Positions 5,897 through 12,014 of a stretch of 12,014 bases of DNA are shown one piece after another; position 1 is the first letter of the stretch; each line of letters opens with the position of its first letter. The notes beneath the pieces were generated by a model. It was not told where the DNA came from. It ran no database searches and was given only the letters and a program-made list of their open reading frames with translations. The position numbers and the translations under genes were made by a program. This DNA is from Chromatiales bacterium (GTDB lineage Bacteria; Pseudomonadota; Gammaproteobacteria; Chromatiales; Chromatiaceae): contig JANTHH010000069.1 of NCBI GenBank assembly GCA_024762485.1, positions 1 through 12,014 on the forward strand. Direction: 5' to 3'.

Positions 5897-7801
5897 ATGA
5901 CAATCAAGAATAAATTCATTGTCCTGATGGTGATGGCGCTACTCACCGTGGGGACGCTGATCGGACTCAATCATCTGAGCATCAAGGCCATCACGACACT
6001 GGAGCGGGATGCGATCGAGGCGTCCAAGCTGGAGATCGCCTTTGAAAAATTGCGCGTGGCAGAGCGGGACGCACTGATCACGGGTCAGCACGAGGGCCTG
6101 GAGCAGCAGTTTTCACGCCTCCAGCAAGACTTGGCGACACTGCGCGAACACCTGGCGTCGACCGCGATCGATGGCGGATTCATGCGGCAACTCGAACAAC
6201 GGCTGGAGAGTTATAGGCAGGGGGTGCAGCGGACAACGGCAGATCTTGAGCGCGGCAACATCGATATCCGTCAGGCGATCGGGACACTCAGTGCACCGGC
6301 CCGCCAGGCCGAACACCAGCTCGAATCGATCATCAGCGAGGTCGAGACCCTCGCCGCCGACGAATCGTCCTCACGCGCCACCTTCATGCTCATGCTGGGG
6401 CTGGCCATGCTGGTTGCCATCGTGGTGGTGCTTGGCTTGCTGTTCCGTTCCATCCTCAAGCCGGTACAGGCACTGCACGCAAGCCTGGAACAGGCCGCCG
6501 GACAGCATGACCTCACGGTGCGTGCCGCGGTGACAAGCCAGGATGAGATCGGCGAGATCGCACTCGCCTTCAACAGCATGATGGCAGCGTTCCAGGGGTT
6601 GCTGACCCGGGTGGTGCAATCGACGGGGCAATTGAGCGCGTCGTCCGCACAGCTGGCGGATGTCACCGAGACCACGGCCCGTGGCGTCGAGCAGCAGCAG
6701 GCGGAAAGTGACCAGGTGGCCACCGCCATGAACGAGATGACCGCGACGGTGCAGGAGGTGGCGCGCCACGCCGCCGATGCCGCCGGCGCCTCCAACGTGG
6801 CCGATGACGAGGCCGGCAAGGGCAAGCAGGTGGTGATGCAGGCCAGTGAGGGCATCCGCAAGCTGGTGACGGAGGTGGAGAGCACCGCCACCGCCATCCA
6901 GGAGCTGGAACAGGAAAGCATGAATATCGACACCGTGCTGACGGTGATCACCAGCATCGCCGAGCAGACCAACCTGCTGGCACTCAACGCCGCCATCGAG
7001 GCGGCGCGCGCCGGCGAGTCGGGCCGCGGTTTCGCCGTGGTGGCCGACGAGGTGCGCACCCTGGCGCAACGCAGCCAGCAGTCCACCGAGGAGATCAAGT
7101 CGATCATCGAGCGGCTGCAGACCCGTGCCCAGGGCGCGGTGCAGGCGATGGAGACCGGCCGCAATCAGGCCCAGGTCACGGTCGAACAGGCGGATGCCGC
7201 CGCGCAGTCGCTCAATGCGATCAGCGACGCGGTGACGGCCATCAAGGACATGAATACCCAGATCGCCAGCGCGGCCGAGGAGCAGTCGGCGGTGGCGGAG
7301 GAGATCAATCAGAGCATCGTCAACATCGCCCAGGTCTCGGTGGAGGTGGCGGATGGTGCGCATCAGACAACCCATGTGGCCTCCGATCTGGCCGGTGTGT
7401 CGGCCGAGCTGCAGCAGCAGGTCAGCGCCTTCCGGCTTGGTGACAAGGGTGGCGCGCTCGATCTGTCCAAGGCCAAGGCGGCGCATCTGGCGTGGAAGGC
7501 ACGGTTGCGTGAATTCCTCGACGGCAAGGGGACGCTGACCCTGAAGGAGGCGGTCTCGCACAAGGATTGCGTGCTCGGCAAGTGGTACTACGCCGATGGT
7601 CTGGCGAATTTCGGCCACCTGGAAGAGATGCGTGAGCTGGAAGCCCCCCATGCGGAGCTGCACCAGCTGATCCGTCGCATCATCGAGCTCAAGGAGGCGG
7701 GCGATATGGCCCAGGCGGAGATGGTGTTCCGTCAGATCGAGCCGCTGTCGAAAGAGATCGTCGCCATGCTTGATGCGGTGGAGCGCAGCAGCGTGCACTG
7801 A
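5897..7801 (+). CDS. Methyl-accepting chemotaxis protein with C-terminal CZB zinc-binding domain
   Basis: This is a 634-residue chemoreceptor. It has a first membrane helix (about 7-26), a periplasmic helical sensor of about 135 residues consistent with a four-helix bundle, a second membrane helix (164-187), a HAMP linker (about 188-240) and the coiled-coil signalling domain. The highly conserved hairpin tip is at about 355-394 (AEQTNLLALNAAIEAARAGE and following), where CheA and CheW or CheV bind. After FRLG (513-516) comes a CZB domain of about 115 residues with HLAWK (H530), DCVLGKWYY (C558), and H585 and H589 in APHAELH, the expected three-His one-Cys zinc site. CZB domains bind zinc and in some receptors respond to oxidants such as HOCl; the stimulus here is inference. 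ATG 5897 is preferred over GTG 5891 because GGAG at 5886-5889 is then seven bases away and the start MTIKNKF matches the neighbouring receptor's MTIRQRF. No CheR-docking pentapeptide ends the protein. Confidence 0.95.
   Translation: MTIKNKFIVLMVMALLTVGTLIGLNHLSIKAITTLERDAIEASKLEIAFEKLRVAERDALITGQHEGLEQQFSRLQQDLATLREHLASTAIDGGFMRQLEQRLESYRQGVQRTTADLERGNIDIRQAIGTLSAPARQAEHQLESIISEVETLAADESSSRATFMLMLGLAMLVAIVVVLGLLFRSILKPVQALHASLEQAAGQHDLTVRAAVTSQDEIGEIALAFNSMMAAFQGLLTRVVQSTGQLSASSAQLADVTETTARGVEQQQAESDQVATAMNEMTATVQEVARHAADAAGASNVADDEAGKGKQVVMQASEGIRKLVTEVESTATAIQELEQESMNIDTVLTVITSIAEQTNLLALNAAIEAARAGESGRGFAVVADEVRTLAQRSQQSTEEIKSIIERLQTRAQGAVQAMETGRNQAQVTVEQADAAAQSLNAISDAVTAIKDMNTQIASAAEEQSAVAEEINQSIVNIAQVSVEVADGAHQTTHVASDLAGVSAELQQQVSAFRLGDKGGALDLSKAKAAHLAWKARLREFLDGKGTLTLKEAVSHKDCVLGKWYYADGLANFGHLEEMRELEAPHAELHQLIRRIIELKEAGDMAQAEMVFRQIEPLSKEIVAMLDAVERSSVH
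7037..7099 (+). repeat. 63-base perfect direct repeat, copy 1 (in CZB receptor)
   Basis: This segment of the first chemoreceptor's signalling tip is identical, base for base, to 9423-9485 in the second receptor. It begins GTGGTGGCCGACGAGGTGCG and ends GAGGAGATCAAG, encoding VVADEVRTLAQRSQQSTEEIK. The protein is conserved in chemoreceptors generally, but identical third positions across 21 codons go beyond protein conservation. Confidence 0.95.
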
Positions 7802-7829
7802 TCCCGTTCAGCGATATGACGCCACCACG

Positions 7830-7850
7830 GCCGCCCTCGGGCGGCTTTTT
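7830..7850 (+). terminator. Intrinsic terminator after the CZB chemoreceptor gene
   Basis: GCCGCC (7830-7835) and GGCGGC (7840-7845) form a six-pair GC stem with loop CTCG, followed at once by five T bases (7846-7850). It starts 29 bases after the stop codon. This is the clearest intrinsic terminator in the window and implies that the second receptor gene needs its own promoter. Confidence 0.88.
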
Positions 7851-7854
7851 CGTG

Positions 7855-7909
7855 CCCGGGCCTAAAGGTCTGTCCACTGCAGTCGTAGACAATGTTCAGC
7901 AGGCCCGGG
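7855..7909 (+). repeat. Inverted repeat flanking the promoter region of the second chemoreceptor
   Basis: CCCGGGCCT (7855-7863) is the exact reverse complement of AGGCCCGGG (7901-7909). A G-T wobble and a T-A pair extend it outward. The 37-base interval between the arms contains most of the proposed FliA-like promoter. It could be a pair of operator sites or, if transcription starts upstream, a long hairpin. Confidence 0.5.
7863..7889 (+). promoter_or_regulatory. Possible sigma-28 (FliA) promoter of the second chemoreceptor gene
   Basis: TAAAG (7863-7867) gives a good -35 box, and 15 bases separate TAAA from GTCGTAGA (7882-7889). The -10 box matches GCCGATAA at only 4 of 8 positions, so this is a weak call. 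Support comes mainly from the preceding terminator, which requires a promoter here, and from the same pattern ahead of both neighbours. Confidence 0.3.
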
Positions 7910-7964
7910 TAAGGGGGTTCATGGTGAATCCGCAATCGGCAGGGTCAGACGGAGCGTAGGCACT

Positions 7965-9830
7965 ATGACTATCAGGCAACGGTTCTTTCTACTCATCGGC
8001 ATCACCCTCTTCGCCATGCTGGCGATGCTCGGGCTGGGCGTTTTCGGTACCGAGTCCACGAAGGAGTTGGAAGAGGAGCATCTGAAGCTGGCCCAGATCA
8101 AGGCCGGCATGCTGACCCTGCGGCGCAACGAGAAGGATTTTCTGGCGCGCAAGGATCTGAAATATGTCGGCAAGTTCGAGCACAATCACGCCGCCGCGCT
8201 GGCCATGCTGGATGACCTGGCCAAGCGCATGACGGCCAGTGGCCTGGACACCACAGGGGTCCCGCAATTGCGTGAGGTGCTGATGACATATGGCCAGGAT
8301 TTCCAGAAACTGGTGGCGATGCAGAAACAGATCGGGTTGCACCCCAAGGACGGCCTCTACGGCAGCCTGCGCGCGGCGGTGCACGGGATGGAAAAGCTGG
8401 TCAAGGCACAGGGCGACTATCACCTGCTCAGCGACATGCTGATGCTGCGGCGCAACGAAAAGGATTTCATGCTGCGTGACAATCTCAAATACCTGGGCAA
8501 GTTCGACAAGAACATTGCCAAGTTCGAGGCCACCCTGGCCGCCAGCGACATGCCCGGCGACGTCAAGGCGGCCATCGCTGCCAAGCTGGCCAAGTACCGT
8601 GACGATTTCCATGCCCTGGTGGCGGGCTACCAGCGCAAGGGCCTGACCCCCAGTGAAGGGGTGCTGGGCGAGATGCGCAACACCATCCACCAGTCCGAGA
8701 CCCTGATTGATGAGCTGGAGCAGCGGGTCGCAAGCGCGGTGACGGCAGAGATCAAGGGCGCCGAGCTGTCCCTGTTTATCGCCGGCCTCCTGTTGACCGG
8801 CTTGCTGGCCGGGCTGCTGCTGTGGATCGCACGTGCGATCAACAAGCCCATCCAGTCCTTTGTACAGACCATGCGCCAAGCCGCGGATAAGCGTGACCTC
8901 ACGGTGCGCGCAGTGGATACCGGCAAATGTGAGATCGGCGACATGGTGCGTGCCTACAACGCCATGATGGATGAATTCCAGTCGGTGCTGACCCAGGTGG
9001 CCAACTCCGCCAACCAGGTGGGCAATGCCGCCGGTGAGCTCTCGGCGGTGACCGAGAAGACCGCACAGGGCGTGCAGCAGCAAAAGGCCGAAAGCGATCA
9101 GGTGGCCACCGCCATGAACGAGATGGCGGCCACGGTACAGGAGGTGGCGGGCCATGCGGCCGATGCCGCCAATGCCTCCCGCGTGGCGGATGAGGAAGCG
9201 GCCAAGGGTAAGCAGGTGGTGGGCCAGGCGACTGATGGCATCCGCCAGTTGGTGGGCGAGGTGGAGAACACCGCCGGGGTGATCGCCCAGCTGGAGACCG
9301 AGAGTGCGAACATCGGCACCGTGCTGAGCGTGATCACCGGTATCGCCGAGCAGACCAATCTGCTGGCACTGAATGCCGCCATCGAGGCGGCCCGTGCCGG
9401 CGAGCAGGGCAGGGGCTTCGCGGTGGTGGCCGACGAGGTGCGCACCCTGGCGCAACGCAGCCAGCAGTCCACCGAGGAGATCAAGGCCATCATCGAGCGC
9501 CTGCAGCACCAGGCCAAGGATGCGGTCAAGGCCATGGAGGCCGGTCGCAGCCAGGCACAGGTCACGGTCGAGCAGGCAGAGGCGGCGGCGAGTTCCCTGT
9601 CCGCCATCACCAGCGCGGTGGCCGCCATCTCGGACATGAATACCCAGATCGCCTCGGCGGCCGAGGAACAATCGGCCGTGGCCGAGGAGATCAATCGCAG
9701 CGTGGTCAATATCGCCGAGGTGGCGGAGGAGACCGCCAGCGGTTCGCTGCAGACCCGCCAGACCACCGATGAACTCGCCGGCCTGGCAACCGAACTGCAG
9801 CAACGGGTGGGCGTATTCCGTCTCGGCTAG
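7965..9830 (+). CDS. Methyl-accepting chemotaxis protein with large duplicated (HBM-like) periplasmic sensor
   Basis: This 621-residue chemoreceptor has a first membrane helix (about 7-28), a helical periplasmic sensor of about 240 residues, a second membrane helix (about 268-289), a HAMP linker (about 290-343) and the signalling coiled coil with its conserved tip at about 461-498. The sensor is an internal duplication. LRRNEKDF occurs at 52-59 and again at 161-168, followed in both by a KY-GKF segment; YGQDFQKLVA and GLHPKDG in the first half correspond to YRDDFHALVA and GLTPSEG in the second. The size and motif fit the helical bimodular (HBM) sensor class, known from receptors such as P. 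putida McpS that bind organic acids; the ligand here is unknown. The protein ends at FRLG with no CheR-docking tail. ATG 7965 has GGAG at 7951-7954, ten bases away. The signalling domain is nearly the same as in the preceding receptor. Confidence 0.95.
   Translation: MTIRQRFFLLIGITLFAMLAMLGLGVFGTESTKELEEEHLKLAQIKAGMLTLRRNEKDFLARKDLKYVGKFEHNHAAALAMLDDLAKRMTASGLDTTGVPQLREVLMTYGQDFQKLVAMQKQIGLHPKDGLYGSLRAAVHGMEKLVKAQGDYHLLSDMLMLRRNEKDFMLRDNLKYLGKFDKNIAKFEATLAASDMPGDVKAAIAAKLAKYRDDFHALVAGYQRKGLTPSEGVLGEMRNTIHQSETLIDELEQRVASAVTAEIKGAELSLFIAGLLLTGLLAGLLLWIARAINKPIQSFVQTMRQAADKRDLTVRAVDTGKCEIGDMVRAYNAMMDEFQSVLTQVANSANQVGNAAGELSAVTEKTAQGVQQQKAESDQVATAMNEMAATVQEVAGHAADAANASRVADEEAAKGKQVVGQATDGIRQLVGEVENTAGVIAQLETESANIGTVLSVITGIAEQTNLLALNAAIEAARAGEQGRGFAVVADEVRTLAQRSQQSTEEIKAIIERLQHQAKDAVKAMEAGRSQAQVTVEQAEAAASSLSAITSAVAAISDMNTQIASAAEEQSAVAEEINRSVVNIAEVAEETASGSLQTRQTTDELAGLATELQQRVGVFRLG
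9423..9485 (+). repeat. 63-base perfect direct repeat, copy 2 (in second chemoreceptor)
   Basis: This copy is identical to 7037-7099 and in the same orientation, 2386 bases downstream. Recombination between the two copies would keep the reading frame and give a hybrid receptor, deleting 2386 bases. Confidence 0.95.
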
Positions 9831-9851
9831 CGATGTAGATGAAGAAACTGC

Positions 9852-9880
9852 TCAAGTCTAGGGGCGTCGGGCCGACTTGA
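9852..9880 (+). promoter_or_regulatory. Possible sigma-28 (FliA) promoter of cheV with overlapping inverted repeat
   Basis: TCAAG (9852-9856) and GCCGACTT (9871-9878) resemble FliA boxes, with exactly 15 bases between TCAA and GCCG; the -10 box matches GCCGATAA at its first five bases. The same stretch is an inverted repeat: TCAAGTC (9852-9858) is the reverse complement of GACTTGA (9874-9880). It could be a promoter, an operator, or a weak hairpin after the receptor gene; no T-run follows, which argues against an intrinsic terminator. Confidence 0.4.
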
Positions 9881-9914
9881 TAGACACAGAACACAAGACA
9901 ACGAAGGTGAGCGC

Positions 9915-10871
9915 GTGGCGAACTTCATTCAATCGGTAGACGAACGTACCAAGCTGGCCGGTGCCAACCGGCTGGAGATCCTCCTGTTCAGTCTCGGCAA
10001 GGACACGGGCACCGGGCGCAACGAGGTGTTCGGAATCAATGTCTTCAAGGTGCGGGAGGTGATGAACCTGCCGGAGATCACCAAGGCGCCCGACATGCCG
10101 CCGGGCGTGGTGGGCATGATCAGCCTGCGCGGCAACATGATCCCGGTGGTGGACCTGGCCCACTTCTGCGAGATGGAGGTGGCCGAGCCGCCGAAGATCC
10201 TCATCGTCACCGAGTACAACAAGGGCATCCAGGGTTTTCTGGTCAACTCGGTGGAGCAGATCATCCGCATGGAGTGGAACGACATCAAGGTGCCGCCGCC
10301 CATGATGGCCCACCAGATGGGCGGCCTGGTGACCGCGGTATCCCACCTGCAGGACGACCGCATCGTCATGATCCTGGACGTGGAGAAGGTGCTGGCCGAG
10401 ACGGCCAGCATCGGCATCACGCCGGAGGAACTGGCGCACATCGAGGCCCTCAATACTGACGCCACCGTGTTCTTTGCCGACGATTCGTCGGTGGCCCGCA
10501 AGCAGATCGAGGCGACGCTGGACCACCTGGGGCTGAAACATGTCGCCACCAAGAACGGCGTCGAGGCCTGGGACAAGTTGAAGGAGATCGCCGAGCGCGC
10601 CGAGGCAGCGCACATCCCCACCCACGAGATGATCAACCTGATCCTCACCGATGTGGAGATGCCCGGCATGGACGGCTACGTGCTGACGCGCAACATCAAG
10701 GAGGACGGGCGCTTCAAGGGCATCCCGGTGATCATGCATTCATCACTGTCGGCCGATGCCAACATGGACATCGGCCGCGCGGTGGGGGCGGATGACTATG
10801 TGCCCAAGTTCGATGCCCGCGAGCTGTCGGAGATGCTGTCGAAGCATCTTCACCTGAAGCAAGAGGCTTAA
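9915..10871 (+). CDS. cheV: Chemotaxis coupling protein CheV (CheW-like plus receiver domain)
   Basis: This 318-residue cytoplasmic protein joins a CheW-like domain (about 18-165) to a response-regulator receiver (about 184-315). CheV links chemoreceptors to the kinase CheA, and its phosphorylation tunes adaptation. The CheW part shows VFGINVFKVREV (38-49) and VVGMISLRGNMIPVVDL (65-81). The receiver has the acidic pocket ADD (188-190), phospho-acceptor D246 in LTDVEMPGMDG, the HSS switch residues (275-277) and K298 in VPKF, so phosphorylation should be functional. The start is GTG 9915, with GAAGGTGA (9903-9910) just upstream; the next in-frame methionine is residue 50, too late to keep the CheW fold. 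It follows the second receptor by 84 bases. Its placement beside two receptors suggests it couples them, but that is inference; cheA, cheW and cheY are not in the window. Confidence 0.96.
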   Translation: MANFIQSVDERTKLAGANRLEILLFSLGKDTGTGRNEVFGINVFKVREVMNLPEITKAPDMPPGVVGMISLRGNMIPVVDLAHFCEMEVAEPPKILIVTEYNKGIQGFLVNSVEQIIRMEWNDIKVPPPMMAHQMGGLVTAVSHLQDDRIVMILDVEKVLAETASIGITPEELAHIEALNTDATVFFADDSSVARKQIEATLDHLGLKHVATKNGVEAWDKLKEIAERAEAAHIPTHEMINLILTDVEMPGMDGYVLTRNIKEDGRFKGIPVIMHSSLSADANMDIGRAVGADDYVPKFDARELSEMLSKHLHLKQEA

Positions 10872-10898
10872 CCGCCGCTTTTCTCCGTCATCGCGGCC

Positions 10899-10914
10899 GG
10901 CCCCTCAGAGGGCC
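10899..10914. other. Short hairpin at the cheV/rdgB convergent junction
   Basis: GGCCC (10899-10903) pairs with GGGCC (10910-10914) around loop CTCAGA, which contains the rdgB stop codon (10905-10907). No T-run follows on either strand, so it is not a canonical terminator. Only 33 bases separate the two convergent genes. Confidence 0.3.
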
Positions 10915-11513
10915 AGTGCCTGCAGCAGGGCACGCAGTGCCTTGCCGCGATGGCTGAGGCTGTTTTTCACCTCCGCTGGCAGCTCGGCCGAGCTGCAGCC
11001 CTGTTCCGCCACCAGGAACAGCGGGTCATAACCGAAACCATTGTCACCCTGGGGGGCACGCAGGATGCGTCCTTCCCAGCTCCCCTGGCAGATCAAGGGT
11101 GTCGGGTCCTCGGCATGGCGCAGATAGACCATCACGCACTGGAAGCGGGCCCCCCGTTCCTCGTCGGGTATCTCCGCCAGCACCTCCAGCAGCTTGGCAT
11201 TGTTGTCGGCATCACTGCAGCCCGGCCCGGCATAGCGGGCCGAGTAGATGCCAGGCGCACCGTTGAGCGCGTCCACTTCCAGTCCCGAATCGTCGGCGAT
11301 GGCCGGCAGGCCGCTGTGCTGCGCTGCCTGGCGTGCCTTGAGGATGGCGTTTTCGACAAAGGTCAGCCCGGTCTCCTCGACCTCCGGCACATTGAAGGCC
11401 GATTGCGGCAGCACCTCGACGTGCTGCTCGGCCAGTAGCTGACCGACCTCCCGGGCCTTGCCCGGGTTGTTGCTGGCCAGGACGATGCGCTGCGGAGGGG
11501 TGTCAGGGGTCAT
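10905..11513 (-). CDS. rdgB: dITP/XTP pyrophosphatase (RdgB/HAM1 family)
   Basis: This 202-residue cytoplasmic enzyme hydrolyses non-canonical purine nucleotides (dITP, ITP, XTP) to monophosphate and pyrophosphate, keeping inosine and xanthosine out of DNA and RNA. Length matches the family (about 197). Motifs in order: SNNPGK (14-19) at the phosphate loop, ETGLTFVENAILKA (47-60), DDSGLEVDAL (74-83) with D75 as the likely general base, GIYSARYAG (88-96), GDNGFGYDPLF (156-166) and SHRGKA (187-192). The ATG at 11513 adds only a few residues before the usual start of the fold, and no later methionine could serve; the ribosome site is weak. It converges on cheV with a 33-base gap and appears to be transcribed alone from the region shared with the divergent gene at 11792. 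Confidence 0.96.
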   Translation of the reverse strand: MTPDTPPQRIVLASNNPGKAREVGQLLAEQHVEVLPQSAFNVPEVEETGLTFVENAILKARQAAQHSGLPAIADDSGLEVDALNGAPGIYSARYAGPGCSDADNNAKLLEVLAEIPDEERGARFQCVMVYLRHAEDPTPLICQGSWEGRILRAPQGDNGFGYDPLFLVAEQGCSSAELPAEVKNSLSHRGKALRALLQALAL

Positions 11514-11645
11514 GTCTGCTGTCTCGTCGGATCAGGGGGTGGGCATGATAGCGCGAGATGTCCTCGGGTTGTCTGCTGCCCGGCGGTCACGGGGACCCTG
11601 GTGCTCTGTGGGTGGGCGGCCATCCCGGGTCGCCGGCTATGGGAC

Positions 11646-11661
11646 TGTGATCCAGCTCACT
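11646..11661 (+). promoter_or_regulatory. Probable CRP-family operator
   Basis: TGTGA (11646-11650), six bases (TCCAGC), then TCACT (11657-11661) match 9 of 10 half-site positions of the CRP consensus TGTGA-N6-TCACA, with the correct spacing. Its centre lies about 41.5 bases upstream of the start predicted from the promoter at 11661-11688, the standard class II activation position. A CRP/Vfr-type regulator is the natural candidate; none is encoded here. Confidence 0.6.
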
Positions 11662-11688
11662 TGACGGCCCGTGATTCGGGACTATGCT
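11661..11688 (+). promoter_or_regulatory. Probable sigma-70 promoter of the right-edge secreted protein gene
   Basis: TTGACG (11661-11666) matches the -35 consensus at 5 of 6 bases, and TATGCT (11683-11688) matches the -10 at 4 of 6, with a 16-base spacer. Transcription would start near 11695, leaving a leader of about 97 bases. That leader includes a small imperfect hairpin (CACCTG at 11731-11736 with CAGGGTG at 11741-11747) but no riboswitch that I recognise. Confidence 0.55.
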
Positions 11689-11791
11689 TCCTGCCCATAA
11701 GTGGGAAAAAATACCACGCATGTCGGTCGACACCTGTCTTCAGGGTGCCGGCCGGGCCGAAATCTGTGCCAGAACACCGGAGTCTGCCGCC

Positions 11792-12014
11792 ATGAACATC
11801 GCCAGGATCACCCATCTCACCGTCTTCCAGTATCTGCTGGCCATCCTGCTCGGTGTACTCGCCGTGTTCTTTGCCGAGTCGGCGGGCGCGGCCGCGTTGC
11901 AGATCGACAGCGTGCGCTGGCTGGCGCGCAGCGAGCGTCTCCAGGTCAAGGCCCAGGGTCAGCTGGACGCGCCCGTCGGCCGTCGCAGCCGCGCGGTCGT
12001 CAGCAATGCCGATA
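11792..12014 (+). CDS. Secreted protein of unknown function, N-terminal part (runs off right edge)
   Basis: An open frame of 74 codons starts at ATG 11792 and continues past the right edge. GGAG at 11779-11782 is a good ribosome site nine bases upstream. The protein has a long Sec signal peptide: a short basic start, then the hydrophobic segment VFQYLLAILLGVLAVFFAE, with probable cleavage after SAGAAA at about residue 35. The mature part begins LQIDSVRWLARSERLQVKAQ, an alternating pattern suggesting the first strands of a beta-sandwich, perhaps Ig-like, but too little is present to assign a family. The strong upstream promoter and CRP-type site suggest that expression is tied to carbon or energy state, or whatever signal its CRP homologue reads. 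The gene is divergent from rdgB, 278 bases away. Existence is well supported; function is unknown. Confidence 0.75.
   Translation, partial: MNIARITHLTVFQYLLAILLGVLAVFFAESAGAAALQIDSVRWLARSERLQVKAQGQLDAPVGRRSRAVVSNAD

Noticed and set aside
6371..9803. Two long minus-strand open frames opposite the chemoreceptors (6371-7798 and 7989-9803)
   Set aside because: The two translations resemble each other only because the receptor signalling domains on the other strand do. They show no domain and no sensible starts.
11695..11791. Possible riboswitch in the leader of the right-edge gene
   Set aside because: I could see only small imperfect hairpins and no conserved core of a known class such as c-di-GMP GEMM.
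11601..11795. Possible 64-residue protein in the rdgB-right edge gap
   Set aside because: No ribosome site or recognisable composition, and it runs through the promoter, leader and start codon of the gene at 11792.

Overview
This GC-rich window is about 12 kb of ordinary-looking chromosome from a motile gammaproteobacterium. Three things suggest this: a full-length Rep helicase close in motif layout and length to the enterobacterial protein, a CheV chemotaxis coupling protein next to two membrane chemoreceptors, and a small secreted protein of the DUF2782 type. Genus cannot be fixed from the sequence; a Chromatiales-like lineage would fit but is only inference. No rRNA, tRNA, CRISPR array, insertion sequence, phage gene or attachment site is visible. 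No gene-free stretch exceeds 300 bases.

Layout. At the left edge a secreted protein of unknown function runs off the window (minus strand, 1-232). Next on the minus strand is a two-gene unit: an NAD(P)-dependent beta-hydroxyacid dehydrogenase (2337-3221) overlapping the start of rep (335-2344) by 8 bases. A roughly 200-base divergent region with an 11-base inverted repeat separates these from a plus-strand group: the DUF2782 protein (3430-3762), then the TRAP transporter permeases dctQ (3862-4356) and dctM (4353-5732), which overlap by 4 bases. No TRAP binding protein gene lies beside them.

The centre of the window is a chemotaxis cluster on the plus strand. It holds a chemoreceptor with a C-terminal zinc-binding CZB domain (5897-7801), a second chemoreceptor with a duplicated periplasmic sensor (7965-9830), and cheV (9915-10871). 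A clear intrinsic terminator follows the first receptor. Each of the three genes has an upstream sequence resembling a flagellar sigma-28 (FliA) promoter, strongest for the first, so they are probably separate transcripts co-expressed with late flagellar genes. The receptors share nearly the same signalling domain, including a 63-base perfect DNA repeat, but differ completely in their sensors. They likely feed different stimuli into one CheA array through CheV. No cheA, cheY, cheB or cheR is present here.

On the right, rdgB (10905-11513, minus) converges on cheV. A second unknown secreted protein starts at 11792 and runs off the right edge. It is preceded by a near-consensus CRP-type operator positioned as in a class II activated promoter.

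I see no clearly undescribed system. The best leads are the duplicated sensor module in the second receptor, the CZB tail joined exactly where its neighbour ends, the set of FliA-like promoters with inverted repeats, the CRP-type promoter of the right-hand gene, and the TRAP permease pair without its binding protein.
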